Assembly (NCBI GenBank): GCA_958299035.1
Contig: CATQJL010000001.1
Span: 107,463,769 to 107,527,768, forward strand
Origin: Cylicocyclus nassatus
Lineage: Eukaryota > Nematoda > Chromadorea > Rhabditida > Strongylidae
Reading direction: 5' to 3'
DNA: 64,000 nucleotides
A program made the position numbers and the translations under genes. The notes below the pieces were generated by a model. It made no database searches, was not told where the DNA came from, and worked only from the letters and a program-made list of their open reading frames with translations. Within the stretch, counting starts at the first letter, position 1. The number at the start of each line of letters is the position of its first letter. Of this stretch, positions 10,947 to 22,330 are shown one piece after another.

Positions 10947-11958
10947 TTAGGTCATTCCGAAAGTAATTTCGCTTTTCTCAAACGAGCGCCACATTTGATC
11001 AAACGAAGGTTTCTAAGAGATCTTTGAGGCATTCGATGCAGAATTTTATTTTCTTTCTAAAGGTTATGAAATTGTTGCAAAACAGTCAATGAGATTTCAG
11101 AAAATAATCAAAATTTGCGACCCATGCTTTTTGAGATGGTCAAGTTTCACAATTTTTCTAAACTTTTATATTAACCCCCCGAAAAAGCACAAGTAACGTA
11201 TCTATAGAGCAAGCCCTACAGAATGCAAAACTACTTTTCTCTCCTTTCCATAGCTTGTCAAACATTTTAAACAGAATTTTAACTGATGCCACCGATTTCC
11301 ATACTTGGGCAGCTAAATTCTCATAGAACATTAAAGGAAGAGCAACTTGGGCACTATTTGATGCAGCATTTTTTTCTCTTTCTAACGGGTGTTTTTTGTA
11401 TCCGATTCGTTCAGTTTTCGGGGATAAAATCATCATAAGTCATTTTTTTGCGAGCCCCAGGTGTACCCGAAAAACTCGAAATTTGATATTTCGAACCCGT
11501 AAACCCTCACTTGCTTTGTAATATTGATGCTAACTCGTAGTACCATCTTGGTAGTCTCTTCCGAGTAATTATGATGTTTTGTGCGATTGTGGCTGATGTA
11601 GGCCTGCCAAAATTCAATGGTTTTGTTAAAAAATCCTTTAAAAAATTATCGCGAGCTATGAAAAAGAGAAAAAAGTTGTACTGTATTCTATAAGGTTTAC
11701 TCTATCGAACCGTTACTTGATCTCTTTCGAGGATTGATATAAAAGTTTTGAAAAATCGTGAAACTTGACCATCATAAAAAGCATGGGTCGCAAATTTTGA
11801 TTATTTTCTGAAAGCTCATTGACTGTTTTGCAACAGTTTCACAATCCTTGGAAAAAGAATGAAATTCTGCATCGAATGCCTCCAAGTCTTAGAAACCTCT
11901 GTTCGATCAAAAGTGGCGCCCGTTTGAAAAAAGCGAAATTACTTTTAAAACGACCTAA
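10947..11958. mobile_element. mariner MITE, 1,012 bp (family c)
   Basis: Left TTAGGTCATTCCGAAAGTAA, right inverse TTAGGTCGTTTTAAAAGTAA. Arms share 'GATGGTCAAGTTTCAC' and 'AAAATTTGCGACCCATGC'. Left flank TA, right flank TG. Confidence 0.75.
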
Positions 11959-11962
11959 TGTA

Positions 11963-11987
11963 TTAGGTCGTTTTAAAAGTAATTTCG
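11963..11987. mobile_element. 25-bp stub identical to family c terminus
   Basis: Exact inverse of 11934-11958, making a perfect 25-bp-arm palindrome around TGTA. It is directly joined to the next MITE. Confidence 0.6.
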
Positions 11988-12683
11988 TTGGTGCAAAAGT
12001 TCTTTCCCACCAAAATCAAAAATTCATAACTTGTTGAATTCTCAACGAATTTGCAAGATCTAAATTCTGCTTAAGAGAGGAACTCATGCTCTTTGCATCT
12101 GTACCTGAACTGTTCGTCAATGTGTACAAAAGAAGGAATAGAAGCTCAAAACTAAGATCACTCAAAATTTGAATTTCTCGTGTACTGTCATAAAAAATCG
12201 GAAAATTGCGATGAAAATCGGAGCAGTCAATATTGTAGGTTCTTTCGCAAGCTCTTTCCAACAGTGCAAATGTGCCGATTAAGTTCTCTATGAAAAGTTA
12301 TGATTTCCCTGAAAAATGCCAAAATAAATCAAATTCGCCGTTTTGTATTGCTTGCTCGAACATCATAACTTTTCATAGAGACGCTCAATCGGCGCAAACT
12401 TTGCACCACTAGAAAGAGCTGGTAAAAGAACCCACAATGCTGACTGCTCCGATTCTTGTTGCAAGTTTCCGATTTTTATGACCCTACACAGACCAAGTTT
12501 TGACTAATTTTCTTCTATCGCTCCTATCTACGCAATGGATGATCATTAGTAAGCAGCTAAGGTGTCATTATGAAGGGCATGAGCTATTCTTTCATAGAAA
12601 AATAAACGCAGCCAAAATGGTTGAAAAAATCGGAAGTTATGAATTTTCAAAAATATGAGGGAAGAACTTCTGCATCAACCTAA
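11988..12683. mobile_element. mariner MITE with damaged left end (family d)
   Basis: Right TIR inverse of TTAGGTTGATGCAGAAGTTC, followed by TA. The left arm begins TTGGTGCAAAAGTTC and lacks the first ~5 bp (TTAGG). Central palindrome 'AACTTTTCATAGAG'. Confidence 0.65.
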
Positions 12684-12685
12684 TA

Positions 12686-13392
12686 TTAGGTCGCCCCGAA
12701 AGTTCCTGCGCACGATTTTCAAAAATTTGTAACTTTGGGCTGTTTCAACGGATTTGCTTGCCTGTGATTTTGTTAGAAAGAATAAGTCTTTCACTTTCAA
12801 ATGTTTTCTTGTAGAGCTTGTGTTTGACATTGGATGCGGAGATAAAAATGGAAAAAGTAAGACCATATGAGCTTTGACCATTTTAGGTTAGGTCGCCAAA
12901 AATCGGAAACGCTGCAGGAAAATCTGAAATCGTCAGTGCATATGTTTTTTGGCCTACTCTTTGCAACTGTGAAAAGTTTGTGCTGTTTTAACGTCTCTGT
13001 GAGAAGTTATGAATGTCGAGTTTACTCTGGAAAACGCCAAAATTAATTAATTTGTCGATTTTTGCGAAAATCACAACTTCTCACAGAGACGTCCAAACAG
13101 CACAAACTTTTCACAGTTGCAAAGAGTAGACAAAAAAACATATGTACTGAATTTCAGATATTTCTGCAGCGTTTCCGATTTTTGGCGACCTAACTTAAAA
13201 TGGTCAAAGCTTATATGGTCTTAGTTTTCCATTTTTATCTCCGCATTCAATGTCAAACAGAAGCTCTGCAAAAAAAATATTTGAAACGGAAGACTTATTC
13301 TTTCTTATAAAAATACAAGCAAGCAAATCCTTTGAAACAGCCCAAAGTTACAAGCTTTTGAAAATCGCGCGCAAGAACTTTCGGGAACCTAA
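12686..13392. mobile_element. mariner MITE (family e)
   Basis: TTAGGTCGCCCCGAAAGTTC at left, inverse TTAGGTTCCCGAAAGTTC at right, TA flanks. Arms share 'GGATTTGCTTGC' and 'CAGTTGCAAAGAGTAG'. Confidence 0.72.
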
Positions 13393-13396
13393 TATA

Positions 13397-14137
13397 TTGA
13401 GTTGAACCGAAAGTTCTGTCGCACTATATTCAGAAAATCATAACTTCTTTCCGTCACGACGATTTTGCGCAATTCAAATTTTATCTAGAAGCGTAGATCA
13501 TGTAGTTTCCAGAAATCCCCTGGATACTTTTCAACATGCTCAGGTTGCAGAGATGAAAATGAAAGAACGAGATCATCCAAAATTCGGAATTTTTAAGCAA
13601 AAATTCTAAAAATTTGGAAATGTGCGATAGAATTCAGAACAGCCATCATCCTAAGTTTTCTTATAATTTATTACTAACTGAGTCAAGTTTGTGCTGATCG
13701 AGCTCTTCTTTCAAAAGTCATGATTTTTTGAAAAAAAATGCCGAAATATTGATTTGTTAGGAATTCTCAATAAATTGATTTTTCGGCGTTTTTTTTTTTC
13801 TTCCAAAAAATCATAACTTCTGAAAGAAGACCTCGATCAGCACAAACTTGACTCATTTAGTAATAAAATACAAGAAAACTTAGGATGACAGCTGTTCTGG
13901 ATTTTATCGCACAGTTTCTAAGTTTTTAGGATTTTTGCTTAAAAATCCGAATTTCGAATGATCTCGTTCTTTCATTTTTAACTCTGCAACCTGAGCATGT
14001 TGGTAAGTCCCCAGAGGATCTTTGGAAACTACATGCTTTACGGTTTCTAACAAAATCTGCACTGCGCAAAATCATCGTGAGAGAAAGAAATTATGATTTT
14101 TTGAAAATGGTGCGACAGAAGTTTCGGTTCAACCTAA
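13397..14137. mobile_element. mariner MITE (family f)
   Basis: TTGAGTTGAACCGAAAGTTC at left, inverse TTAGGTTGAACCGAAACTTC at right, separated from both neighbours only by TATA. Confidence 0.7.
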
Positions 14138-14141
14138 TATA

Positions 14142-14832
14142 TTAGGTGAGTCCGAAAGTTCTGTCGTTTCATTTTCAAAAATTTGTAACTTCGCGAGATT
14201 TCAACGGATTTGCTTGCTTGTATTTTTATTAGAAAGATTATATCTTCCGCTTTCAATCGCTGTTTTGATGATCTTCTGTTTCACACTGAGCGCAGAGATA
14301 TGGAAAACGAAGACCATGTAAACTTTGGCCATTTTAAGTTAGGTCACCAAAAATCTGGAATGCTGCAGAAAAATCTGAAATCGTCAGTACATATGTTTTT
14401 TGGCCTACTGTTTGCAATTGTGAAGAGTATGTGCTGTTTGGACGTCTCGTTGAAAAGTTACGATTTTCGCGAAAATTGACAGATGAATTAATTTTGGCGT
14501 TTTCCATAATAAACTCGATATTCACAACTTTTCACAGAGACGTCCAAACAGCACAAACTCTTCACAATTGCAAAGAGTGGGCCAAAAAACATACGTACTG
14601 ACGATTTCAGATTTTTCTGCAGCATTCCAGATTTTTGGTGACCTAACTTTACATGGTCTTAGTTTTCCATTTTTATCTCTGCAGTCAGTGTGAAACGGAA
14701 GCTCAACAAAACAGCGATTGAAAGCGGAAGACCTAGTCTTTCTAATGAAAATACAAGCAAGCAAATCCGTTGAAATCTCGCGAAGTTACAAATTTTTGAA
14801 TATGAAACGACAGAACTTTCGGTACAACCTAA
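14142..14832. mobile_element. mariner MITE, sister of family e
   Basis: TTAGGTGAGTCCGAAAGTTC at left, inverse TTAGGTTGTACCGAAAGTTC at right. Arms share 'ATTTCAACGGATTTGCTTGC' with family e. Confidence 0.72.
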
Positions 14833-14838
14833 TATATA

Positions 14839-15184
14839 TTAGGTCGTTCAGAAAGTAATGTCGCTTTTTTCGAATGAACGCCACTATTCGTGGAATCAAC
14901 ATTTTCAAGAAATCTTAGGAGCATTCGATGCAGCATTTTATTCTCTTTCTGATGGTTCTAATCTCACTGCATAATGTCCAATGAGCTCTCGAAAATCTAC
15001 CAAAATCTGCGACTCATGCTTTTTGCCATGGTCAAGTTCGGCTGTTTTTCTAAGTTTTTGTACCTAATCTCCGAAAAAGTACAAGTGGCAGTAGATAGAG
15101 CAAACACTATAGAACACAGAGTAATGTTTTTCTTTTCCTTGCTTGCTTCTCAGAGTTTCTACAATCAATTTCTCAATGCGAAGT
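14839..15184. mobile_element. Solo left arm of family c MITE
   Basis: TTAGGTCGTTCAGAAAGTAA, then 'GAGCATTCGATGCAGCATTT' and 'GCGACTCATGCTTTTT', as in 10947-11450. No inverted partner arm. Confidence 0.6.
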
Positions 15185-16008
15185 CTTGAAAAGTCTTTGT
15201 GGAAAGTCTCCACAAAATAGTCTTGAAAAAAGCGGTTACACGTTATCCAATGCTCACAGATAATTCTTGTTTTATTGTTTTGTGAGATGTCTTTTAAGGT
15301 AGGCCACTCGCCAATTATGATGTTTTTCCCGGATCTTCGTTTCTCAACATTGAGATAGAAATGAGATACATGAGTAGGCAATGAGTACGGCGAAAAAGCA
15401 TGATCTGGATATATGCACGAAACAATCTCGATCCTGTATTGATGACTTTCCAGTTCCATTTCAAATGCTCTGTGACCAAGGCTCGGCAAGAGCTGGCATG
15501 CGAAATTCCAAAACGAAGTCCCCTTTTACCCCAAACCCTAGTATTAAAACCCTAAACTAGTATTAAAAAACGAAACATCGACCAAAAAACGTCGCAATTC
15601 TTGCCACAGGTAAACGATATCCCTTTGCTTTTTGTCCCAAAAACGATCCCCACCTTGAACCTTTGCCAGTTGTGCCGAGGCTATCTATGACACAAATGAA
15701 AGAAACACAAATTAAAGGCATGAAGTTTTCAGGCATGTTCCGATTGTGGCCAAAATTGAGTGTTTGCTCAATTTCATGCGCATCTGTATCAACCGAAAGT
15801 GCAGGTGCGCATACCACTGCGAATATACCGGTCGAAGATTTCGTACACATCTGCACGATTATGTTATCTCTTGCGCGTCCCGCCACCATCCTTTTGCCGT
15901 TTCTCCCAATTGAAGTGAAACAAAGACCCTGGAAAGGGATATTTGACGGAATTGGATGAGTGACTATGCATCATCCAAGTAATTCAATTCCTAAGATCTA
16001 TCTTGCAG

Positions 16009-16230
16009 AACTCTAGATTGGCGGTGGAAAATTATGGAAATGTGCTTTTTTCTGAAGTTTATGATAGTCAACCATTAAAAAAAACCTTCCCTCATACTCC
16101 TCAAAACTCTTCCGTTTATCGATATCTAGTTCGCGAGGAAGTATTCATACCCAGATTTAGACTGGTTTCTATGTACAATGATGTTTTAGAATTGAAATTG
16201 AGTAAAAATAAATCCGTCCGACAACTTTAA
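16009..16230 (+). CDS. Candidate exon, antisense to the long intron
   Basis: Starts after ATCTTGCAG and stays open for 73 codons to TAA, beginning 'NSRLAVENYGNVLFSEVYD'. Composition is more protein-like than the neighbours, but no partner exon in a compatible phase was found. 15190-16000 also has open frames on both strands without support. It may be a relic. Confidence 0.25.
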   Translation, partial: NSRLAVENYGNVLFSEVYDSQPLKKTFPHTPQNSSVYRYLVREEVFIPRFRLVSMYNDVLELKLSKNKSVRQL

Positions 16231-16924
16231 TATTCAGGTATATGCCAAATCGAATGATTATCTGATCATCTGGATAAACTTTGAATGCGAATGATTCGAA
16301 AAATAGGATATTCGAAAATCTGAGATTTTGAACAAAAAAATTTTAAAGTCAATTAAAAATCTTCGATTTTCGAATATATTTGGTAGTTAAATATTCGATG
16401 GCCATTGCTTCAATCATTCGATTAATCGAATATTCGAATATTGGATGAATATCGAATATTTAAAAGTTGGTAAACATAGCAATGTTACGAAAGTTCGTTT
16501 GCATCGTTTTCGAAAAATTGTAATGTCTTCCTACTTGCAAAGTTTGCTTGACTCTAGTTTTTTGGATAGATATTTTATATGCTCATTGATGCATGCAGGT
16601 TGCAGAGGTGAATGTCAAAAGTGAAAAACACACACTTGAGCTTCACTGACTCCAGGCAAGCTTGCCAAAAATCTGATAAGTCGCAAACTATCACTGAAAC
16701 AAGTTTCATAACTATCTTCATTGAAACAGAGTTCGAACGTTTATATAGGAAATTATAGCTTTGAGATTTCTTCACAAACGCCACAAATGTGAACGTTCAG
16801 CTTCGTGACAAGCCTCTTGACATCTCTAGTAAGCCATTTTGTCGTCATGGATTGTAACAATGAGGTATTCATCCTAGATGTTAAACATTTTCCAAAGTAA
16901 ATATTTAGGGAATTTTCCTAACAA

Positions 16925-17383
16925 GGGAAGGATAGTTGGTCGAAGTGGCCTTTTGAGATGGTATGTATACGCTGTTGGAGGGCATAAAACGCTAATTCCA
17001 AATCTGTCTTCATTATCTGGGGCGCGTTCCTGCACGAGAAAATACGAGCGTTTATTGGAGAAAAAAATTGAATGTGCAAATAATATAAAAACAGTGGTAA
17101 CATTTTTCCTAACCCTTGAATGGAACAGTGGTAATCTTTCCAGCACTCTATGAATTAAATACTCTTAGATGAGATATATCCGCGCTCCGGCGGTCTCATT
17201 CAAGCGCTGGCAAAACTTTTGCATTCTTACACCAGAAGAACATCCATTTTTTGCTCCTCTAAACGCTCATGCTTCTCGTCCACGAACGACAAATTTGGAA
17301 TCAGCATTTTACGCCTTCCAACACAGTATACAAATCATTGCAAAAGGCCACTTCGACTAACCATCCTTTCCTAGTTACGTTTG
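16925..17383. mobile_element. Inverted-repeat element, arms about 150 bp
   Basis: Arms match around 'GTCGAAGTGGCCTTTTG' and 'ATTCCAAATCTGTC'. Related fragments occur near 31850-31990 and 45960. Confidence 0.55.
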
Positions 17384-17417
17384 ATAGGCCCCCATGACAC
17401 TCCCCAGGCCCAGCTCC

Positions 17418-17863
17418 TTAAAGGCAGCGTCCCACCAGACTGGGGGTACCTGGCTCTGGTAATAATGTAATAGTAGACCCCCTAACTAAGTGATGACGAC
17501 AGAAGTTAGCGCGAAAGGGGGTCTACGAAGTCTACAAGTTGCGCCCCCCCCCCCCCCCCCCCAAGTGGCCCGAATCGTACGGTAGGCTCGGGCGAGTGCG
17601 AGATGCATGCAAGGTAGAGACGCAGAGTCGTTGCGGGACCCTGCGCTCATGACTGTGTGCGCTATACGCATTCTGTCCTTGCAAATCGATATTGCGGTGT
17701 GGGCGGCGTCCGGGCCTACCGTAAGATTCGGCCACTTTCGGAGCAAATTTCAGGCTTAGTAGACCCCCTTTTTCGCTCCGAACTTCAGTCATCTCTTGGG
17801 GGTCTACTTTGACAACGCCACAAAAACGCGGCACTCATCTTTTTGCCGGGACGCTGCCTTTAA
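17418..17863. mobile_element. TTAA-flanked element, AGGCAGCGTCCC ends
   Basis: Left TTAAAGGCAGCGTCCC, right GGGACGCTGCCTTTAA, so the flank is TTAA on both sides, as in piggyBac-type transposition. The inside repeats GTAGACCCCC in both orientations and carries a long C run (about 17548-17571). No transposase. Confidence 0.65.
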
Positions 17864-17926
17864 CGATACTATTCTGTATAATGTTTCCAGGCGTAGATAA
17901 TGCTGGAGAGCTAATATGCGGTTATA

Positions 17927-18572
17927 CAGAGTGTCCCAAAAAGATGTACACACTGTTTAATCGTTAATAACTCTTTTGCTTTCATGTCTTTTGCCGAGAT
18001 CGAGGTACCATTCTGTAGAGCGAGGATAAACTTAGATTTACACTATTTCGTTACTGTAGGATTACGGTATGAACTTTTAGCATACAACGTCACTGTGAAA
18101 TAAGCTTTTGATGACATAATTCCGAAAAAATACAAAAATTTGTGTAGCAAGGTTTTCAGGCGTGCTGATTTCACTACACAAGTTCCACCAGTTTTTCGAG
18201 CTTTCTTGATGGCGTATTCACATTTCTGACAAACATTGGAAAATCAGCTGTTGCCCTCTGAAATAACTCATGGAAGAAACAGTGTACTGAGATGCATTTT
18301 TCATATTTAGAATCAGCAACTTCGATTATCCCAGTTCTAAAGTTTCTAGCTTGTTTGGTTTTCTTTCTGAGGCAAAATATCGCTTTCAACGGCTTGAAAT
18401 CGTCCTCAAACTTCCTACCGTAATCCTACAGTAATGAAGAGCGGCTGATAAGTCATTTCATATTGTAAATCTAAGATGAACCTTGGTTTAAATTGGTACC
18501 TCAAGCTTGACAAGACATGAAAGCAAGAGAATTATTAGCAGTCAAACAGCGTGCACATCTTTTTGGGACACC
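17927..18572. mobile_element. Palindromic MITE, CAGAGTGTCCCAAAAAG family
   Basis: Left CAGAGTGTCCCAAAAAGATG after TA, right inverse ending TTTTTGGGACACC. It shares 'TAGATTTAC' and 'GTAGGATTACG' with the 10106 family. Its right TA flank is replaced by the following microsatellite. Confidence 0.68.
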
Positions 18573-18589
18573 TTTTTCTTTTTGTGCGT

Positions 18590-18895
18590 ATGTGGTGTGT
18601 GTGTGTGGTGTGTGTGTGTGGTGTGTGTGTGTGGTGTGTCTGTGTAATGTGTGTGTGTGGTGTGTGTGTGGTGTATGTGGTGTGTGTGTGTGGTGTGTGT
18701 GTGGTGTGCGTGTGTGTGGTGTGTGTGTGTGGTGTGTGTGTGGTGTGTGTGTGTGGTGTGTGTGTGGTGTGTGTGTGTGTGGTGTGTGTGTGGTGTGTGT
18801 GTGGTGTGTGTGTGTGGTGTGTGTCTGTGTGGTGTGTGTGTAGTGTGTGTAGTGTGTGTGTGTAGTGTGTGTGTGGTGTGTGTGTATATAACGAA
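18590..18895. repeat. (TGTGTGTGGTG)n microsatellite
   Basis: About 300 bp of GT-rich repeats. All overlapping open frames (poly C/V/W or poly H/T) are artefacts of the repeat. Confidence 0.9.
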
Positions 18896-19034
18896 ATTCG
18901 TAAATTATGTTCCAACCGACGTCCTAAGCTCAAATTTTGCAAAGCGCATGCTGCCAGCACAGAAGTCCATCATGCGAAAGTACGGCGCATCCGTTGAGTG
19001 ATTTTATCAAAACTGTAAGTTATACGGATCCTGG

Positions 19035-19500
19035 CTTCTGGCCAGCAAAATTAGATCCATAGTATCATTTTTTGCAAAGCCATGAATATGTTTGACATGT
19101 GGATACGCAAACCATAAACTTCAGCTTGAAAAAATGATCAAAGCTACATACGAAAGCGGCGCCAAAAGAATTGGTTGCGTAGATGATCAGTTTGCCAAGG
19201 TGATGCTGGCATTTGCTAAGTTTTTGTACAGAAATGTAGCTCACGGTGTTTGTCGTTCTTGTGACCACTATCATGCTATAATATGTCCAAGAACTAATTT
19301 GAATTTGCATTTGCTCTTTTGCGTTAAGTTTCATCCACGCGAAATTACCGATCTTACATGAAAAAGCATTCGGAATGAGTAGTTGTTTACGGTTTATCAG
19401 GATAGTCACCACTGCGCGGTGAGTAATGCCATCATTATGCGGGAATGAGTAAGGCACACAGATAACAGAACAAGTGCGAGCCTCTGCGAAGCAGAGGTGA
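19035..19500. repeat. Second copy of the 8275-8730 repeat, opposite orientation
   Basis: See 8275-8730. The 146-residue minus-strand frame falls here and has no recognisable domain. Confidence 0.5.
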
Positions 19501-19744
19501 CGCACTGATGATTAAATAATCCAGCATAGCATGTATATCTCATTTGTACGGCGCATCTCACAATCATTTCTGTACTAGATTTGAAAAAAATTGATTTGCA
19601 TTATATTAAAGCTAATGTTTGGTTGAAGCACACTGGTACGAAAGTGCAATCGCTTGATTTTATGTGTGAACTCAAATTTCTGCAGAGATTCATGATGAAA
19701 ATGTAGTATTCTAAGTATAAAGAATCTGATAGAAATGATCTCAC

Positions 19745-19861
19745 TGCTATGAGGACAATGATTCCGCTCATCATGAGCAAGATAGCAACGACGAAAAGTC
19801 CAGCCATTGTCAAGACGGTAGCAGCTGATGACGGGCCCTTTTTTGCCTGGCTAGTTTCTGT
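19745..19861 (-). CDS. Middle exon of two-TM membrane protein gene
   Basis: Preceded by a textbook nematode acceptor (ATCTTTTCAG) and followed by donor GTGAGA. It encodes exactly 39 codons, phase 0 to phase 0: a short polar start 'TETSQAKKGPSS', then hydrophobic 'VLTMAGLFVVAILLMMSGII', the first membrane segment. An upstream in-frame ATG at 19900-19898 could be an alternative start if this were a first exon. The strong acceptor and the matching phase of the exon at 20.4 kb favour the spliced model. Confidence 0.65.
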
Positions 19862-20409
19862 CTGAAAAGATGCTTCATCGAAATATACAAAACGATCCAT
19901 CTTCGGGTTGAAACTTCAACACATTTTTAGTTTACACATTGCGTGGTGTAGAAGAAAGTTGAAATAAATAAATTCACTCCATCCGGCATGTGCAAAATCT
20001 CCTCCAAGCATCAAGCATAGATGTTAGCAATAGGAGCAGGGGATGGCATAGCACCACAGAAGTTACTCTATGGAGATTATGGGTGTTGGATTATCCATTG
20101 ACATCGGAGAACCCATTAGAGCATTGTGACACAGTAGCACTGCATAATGCATTCCACATCTATTGATGTGCAAGATGTGGTATCTTTTATTTGGATTCTG
20201 GGAGCAAAAATGCAGAGACTATTCATTTCAGTGATACAAAAGAGAATAGGATAATTCTTTTACGCAGAGTTGCATTATAGGCGGCTTTCCTAAAGGAAGC
20301 TACTAGGAAGCTGGAGTGTTTGATATGTCAGGATGCGACAGGAAATGGATTACTCAATTTGATTTGCCTAGATGAAATTTGTAGCAGCCGCTTGTAAGTA
20401 ACATATTAC

Positions 20410-20577
20410 CTTGTCGAATTTTGGAGTGTCCATTCGTTCCAGTGGGTCAGCATAGGAGTATCTCTTCTTAGGAACTTTGATTTTTTGGCTGAGACCGGGC
20501 GAATGCTCCTGAATTGCTTCCAATATCACAATGACATGAAACTGTTTCTGGTTGCTGTCCTTTCTTCTAATGTGATT
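20410..20577 (-). CDS. Upstream exon of two-TM membrane protein gene
   Basis: Minus-strand frame of up to 56 codons ending ...'DTPKFDK' at donor GTAATA. It contains basic 'KIKVPKKRYSYADPLERMD', so the N-terminal region is hydrophilic and probably cytosolic. The exon may begin at 20577 or at an internal acceptor (AATTCAG, exon from 20508). Phase 0 end fits the next exon. The first exon and start codon were not found; an ATG near 20687 is possible but its phase does not fit. Confidence 0.6.
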
Positions 20578-20817
20578 CTCTTGAATATTTTACAGCTTAG
20601 CTTGTAGCATATTCAGAAAACAATAGGTATGGATTGGCCAAGTTCGGGTAGAGGCCCATGTTTGCTGAGAATCCTTTGAGTCAAGAGCAAATTCGAACGT
20701 AAGTTATCAAACATCTTATTGTTAGTCTCAAAACTACTTTTGCAATCTACAACATAATGATCCTAACAGGGAGTGTCAAAAGTTTAACTGCTGATTATCA
20801 TGATACGTACCGTTATT

Positions 20818-21560
20818 GAGGGCCGCATCATTAACATTCCCCTGGGGAGGGGATCGGAGCTTAAAAAAGCTTTATATCCTAAAGCTCCAGATATCTGAAT
20901 TTCAAGTTGCCTGCCTATCCGTAAGTACTCCTCTGTCCTTCACTATGAACATATTGAACAAGGGCAAGAAGGTGTACAAGCCGCATTTTCCAGATTTTTG
21001 TATGATTCCGTGATGACCCCAACGCCCAACCGTCTTTTCTTCAACGTCATTCTTCCTTCTTCAGAATCAATGAAAATGTGCCAAACTCTCAATAATCTGA
21101 GCAAACAGCGCTGAGCATGTTTCTGATAAGAACAAATGATGTGTTGGAATCACGAAATTTGCGATGCGATAAACCACAAGTCGAAAGTTGGGGTTTATCA
21201 AAAAATTCGAATTCCAAAACTCATTTGTTCTTATCCGCAGCATGCTTAGCATTGTTGGGTTAGACGAGCAGCACAACTCTGAGAGGTTTTCGTTCACTTC
21301 AAAGAAGAAAAAATGACTGAAAAATGAAGAAAAGACGGTCGGCCACCGGGGTTCATTAGGGTATCATACAAAAAGCTAGAAAATGAGGCTTGTATGGCTC
21401 CTTGCCCCTGTTCAATATGTTCATAGTGAAGGATAGTAGGAAGACTTACGGATAGGTAAACAACGTGAAATTTAGATATTTGGAGCTTCAAGATATAAGC
21501 AACTTTTAAGTTCCGATCCCCTCCCCATCGGGGATGTTTAGCATGCGGCCCTGAAACACT
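20818..21560. mobile_element. Palindromic MITE, about 740 bp
   Basis: Left 'GGGCCGCATCATTAACATTC', right inverse of 'GGGCCGCATGCTAAACATCC'. Arms share 'TATGAACATATTGAACA' and 'AAAGACGGT'. A solo arm lies at 6525. Confidence 0.65.
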
Positions 21561-22330
21561 AGGCACATAACACTAGGCTTCTCTCCTTAAGTGTCTGTAG
21601 AGAAGAACTTGTTAACGCTTTTTGAATCTTCGTTAGTTGTTTGAGCATAGTCCAAGATTGGTACCGATCTCTACAGCAAATACGAACTAACGTTTCATCG
21701 AACCTGCATTCTTCAAAGTCTGAAAAGACGAAAACACATAAGAGACTATCCGAACCAACTCAATCAAACATCCCGTCGACTACAGAAAAGAGCACAACTC
21801 CCTAAAAAAACAACGGCCTCAACCAAATTGCAAGATTTAGCCAATGCTCACCTTAACAGATAATAAGTTGGCGGGTTGCAGGTCTACAGGTCACAGGTTA
21901 TAGGTCTGCACCCACCAATTTATCATTTGCTAAGGTGAGCACCGGCTTACTCTTGCGATTTAGTTGAGGCTGTTGTTTTCCTCCCCCACAATGGTCGGTC
22001 GCCTCATCGTGGCGTGGGGGTGACAATGGGTGTCGAACTACGATGCACAGCCAAGTGTATACTCTGGTAGGACCTCCCAAGCTGTGAAGGAGTTTGACGT
22101 TTCCGGTTTCGGCCGGATGCCTAGCTAAGAACCGGCCACGCCAGATCCCCCGCCGTCTAGCTTCTTCTGGTCGCTAGGCGGTCCCTCCCCGCTCCAAGCT
22201 CGGGGTCAGCGATCGCCCCGTGGTCAAGAGTAGGCCTAGTGAGCTACCTCTTAGGGGATAATTCATATTACTCTTCCAGTTAGAAAATTAGAAAGAAACC
22301 CTGCACATTGTATCCCGCCTACGGCGCCGG

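Larger units (their letters stand above)
5220..19744 (-). other. 14.5-kb intron filled with MITEs
   Basis: Donor GTGAGA (19744-19739, minus strand) and acceptor TTTTTTAG (ending at 5220). Contents: at least ten palindromic MITEs or MITE arms, a tRNA-derived SINE, Helitron remnants, simple repeats and a TTAA-flanked element. No further exon of this gene was found inside, and the phases allow a direct 19.7 to 5.2 kb join. Confidence 0.55.

Noticed and set aside
15560..15960. Overlapping open frames on both strands, one with CSDCGQN resembling a zinc finger
   Set aside because: The zinc-finger-like frame stops at once and needs a frame change; no consistent C2H2 spacing or splice partner.
18517..19001. 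Cys/Val/Trp and His/Thr-rich open frames over 100 codons
   Set aside because: Pure product of the GT microsatellite read in several frames.
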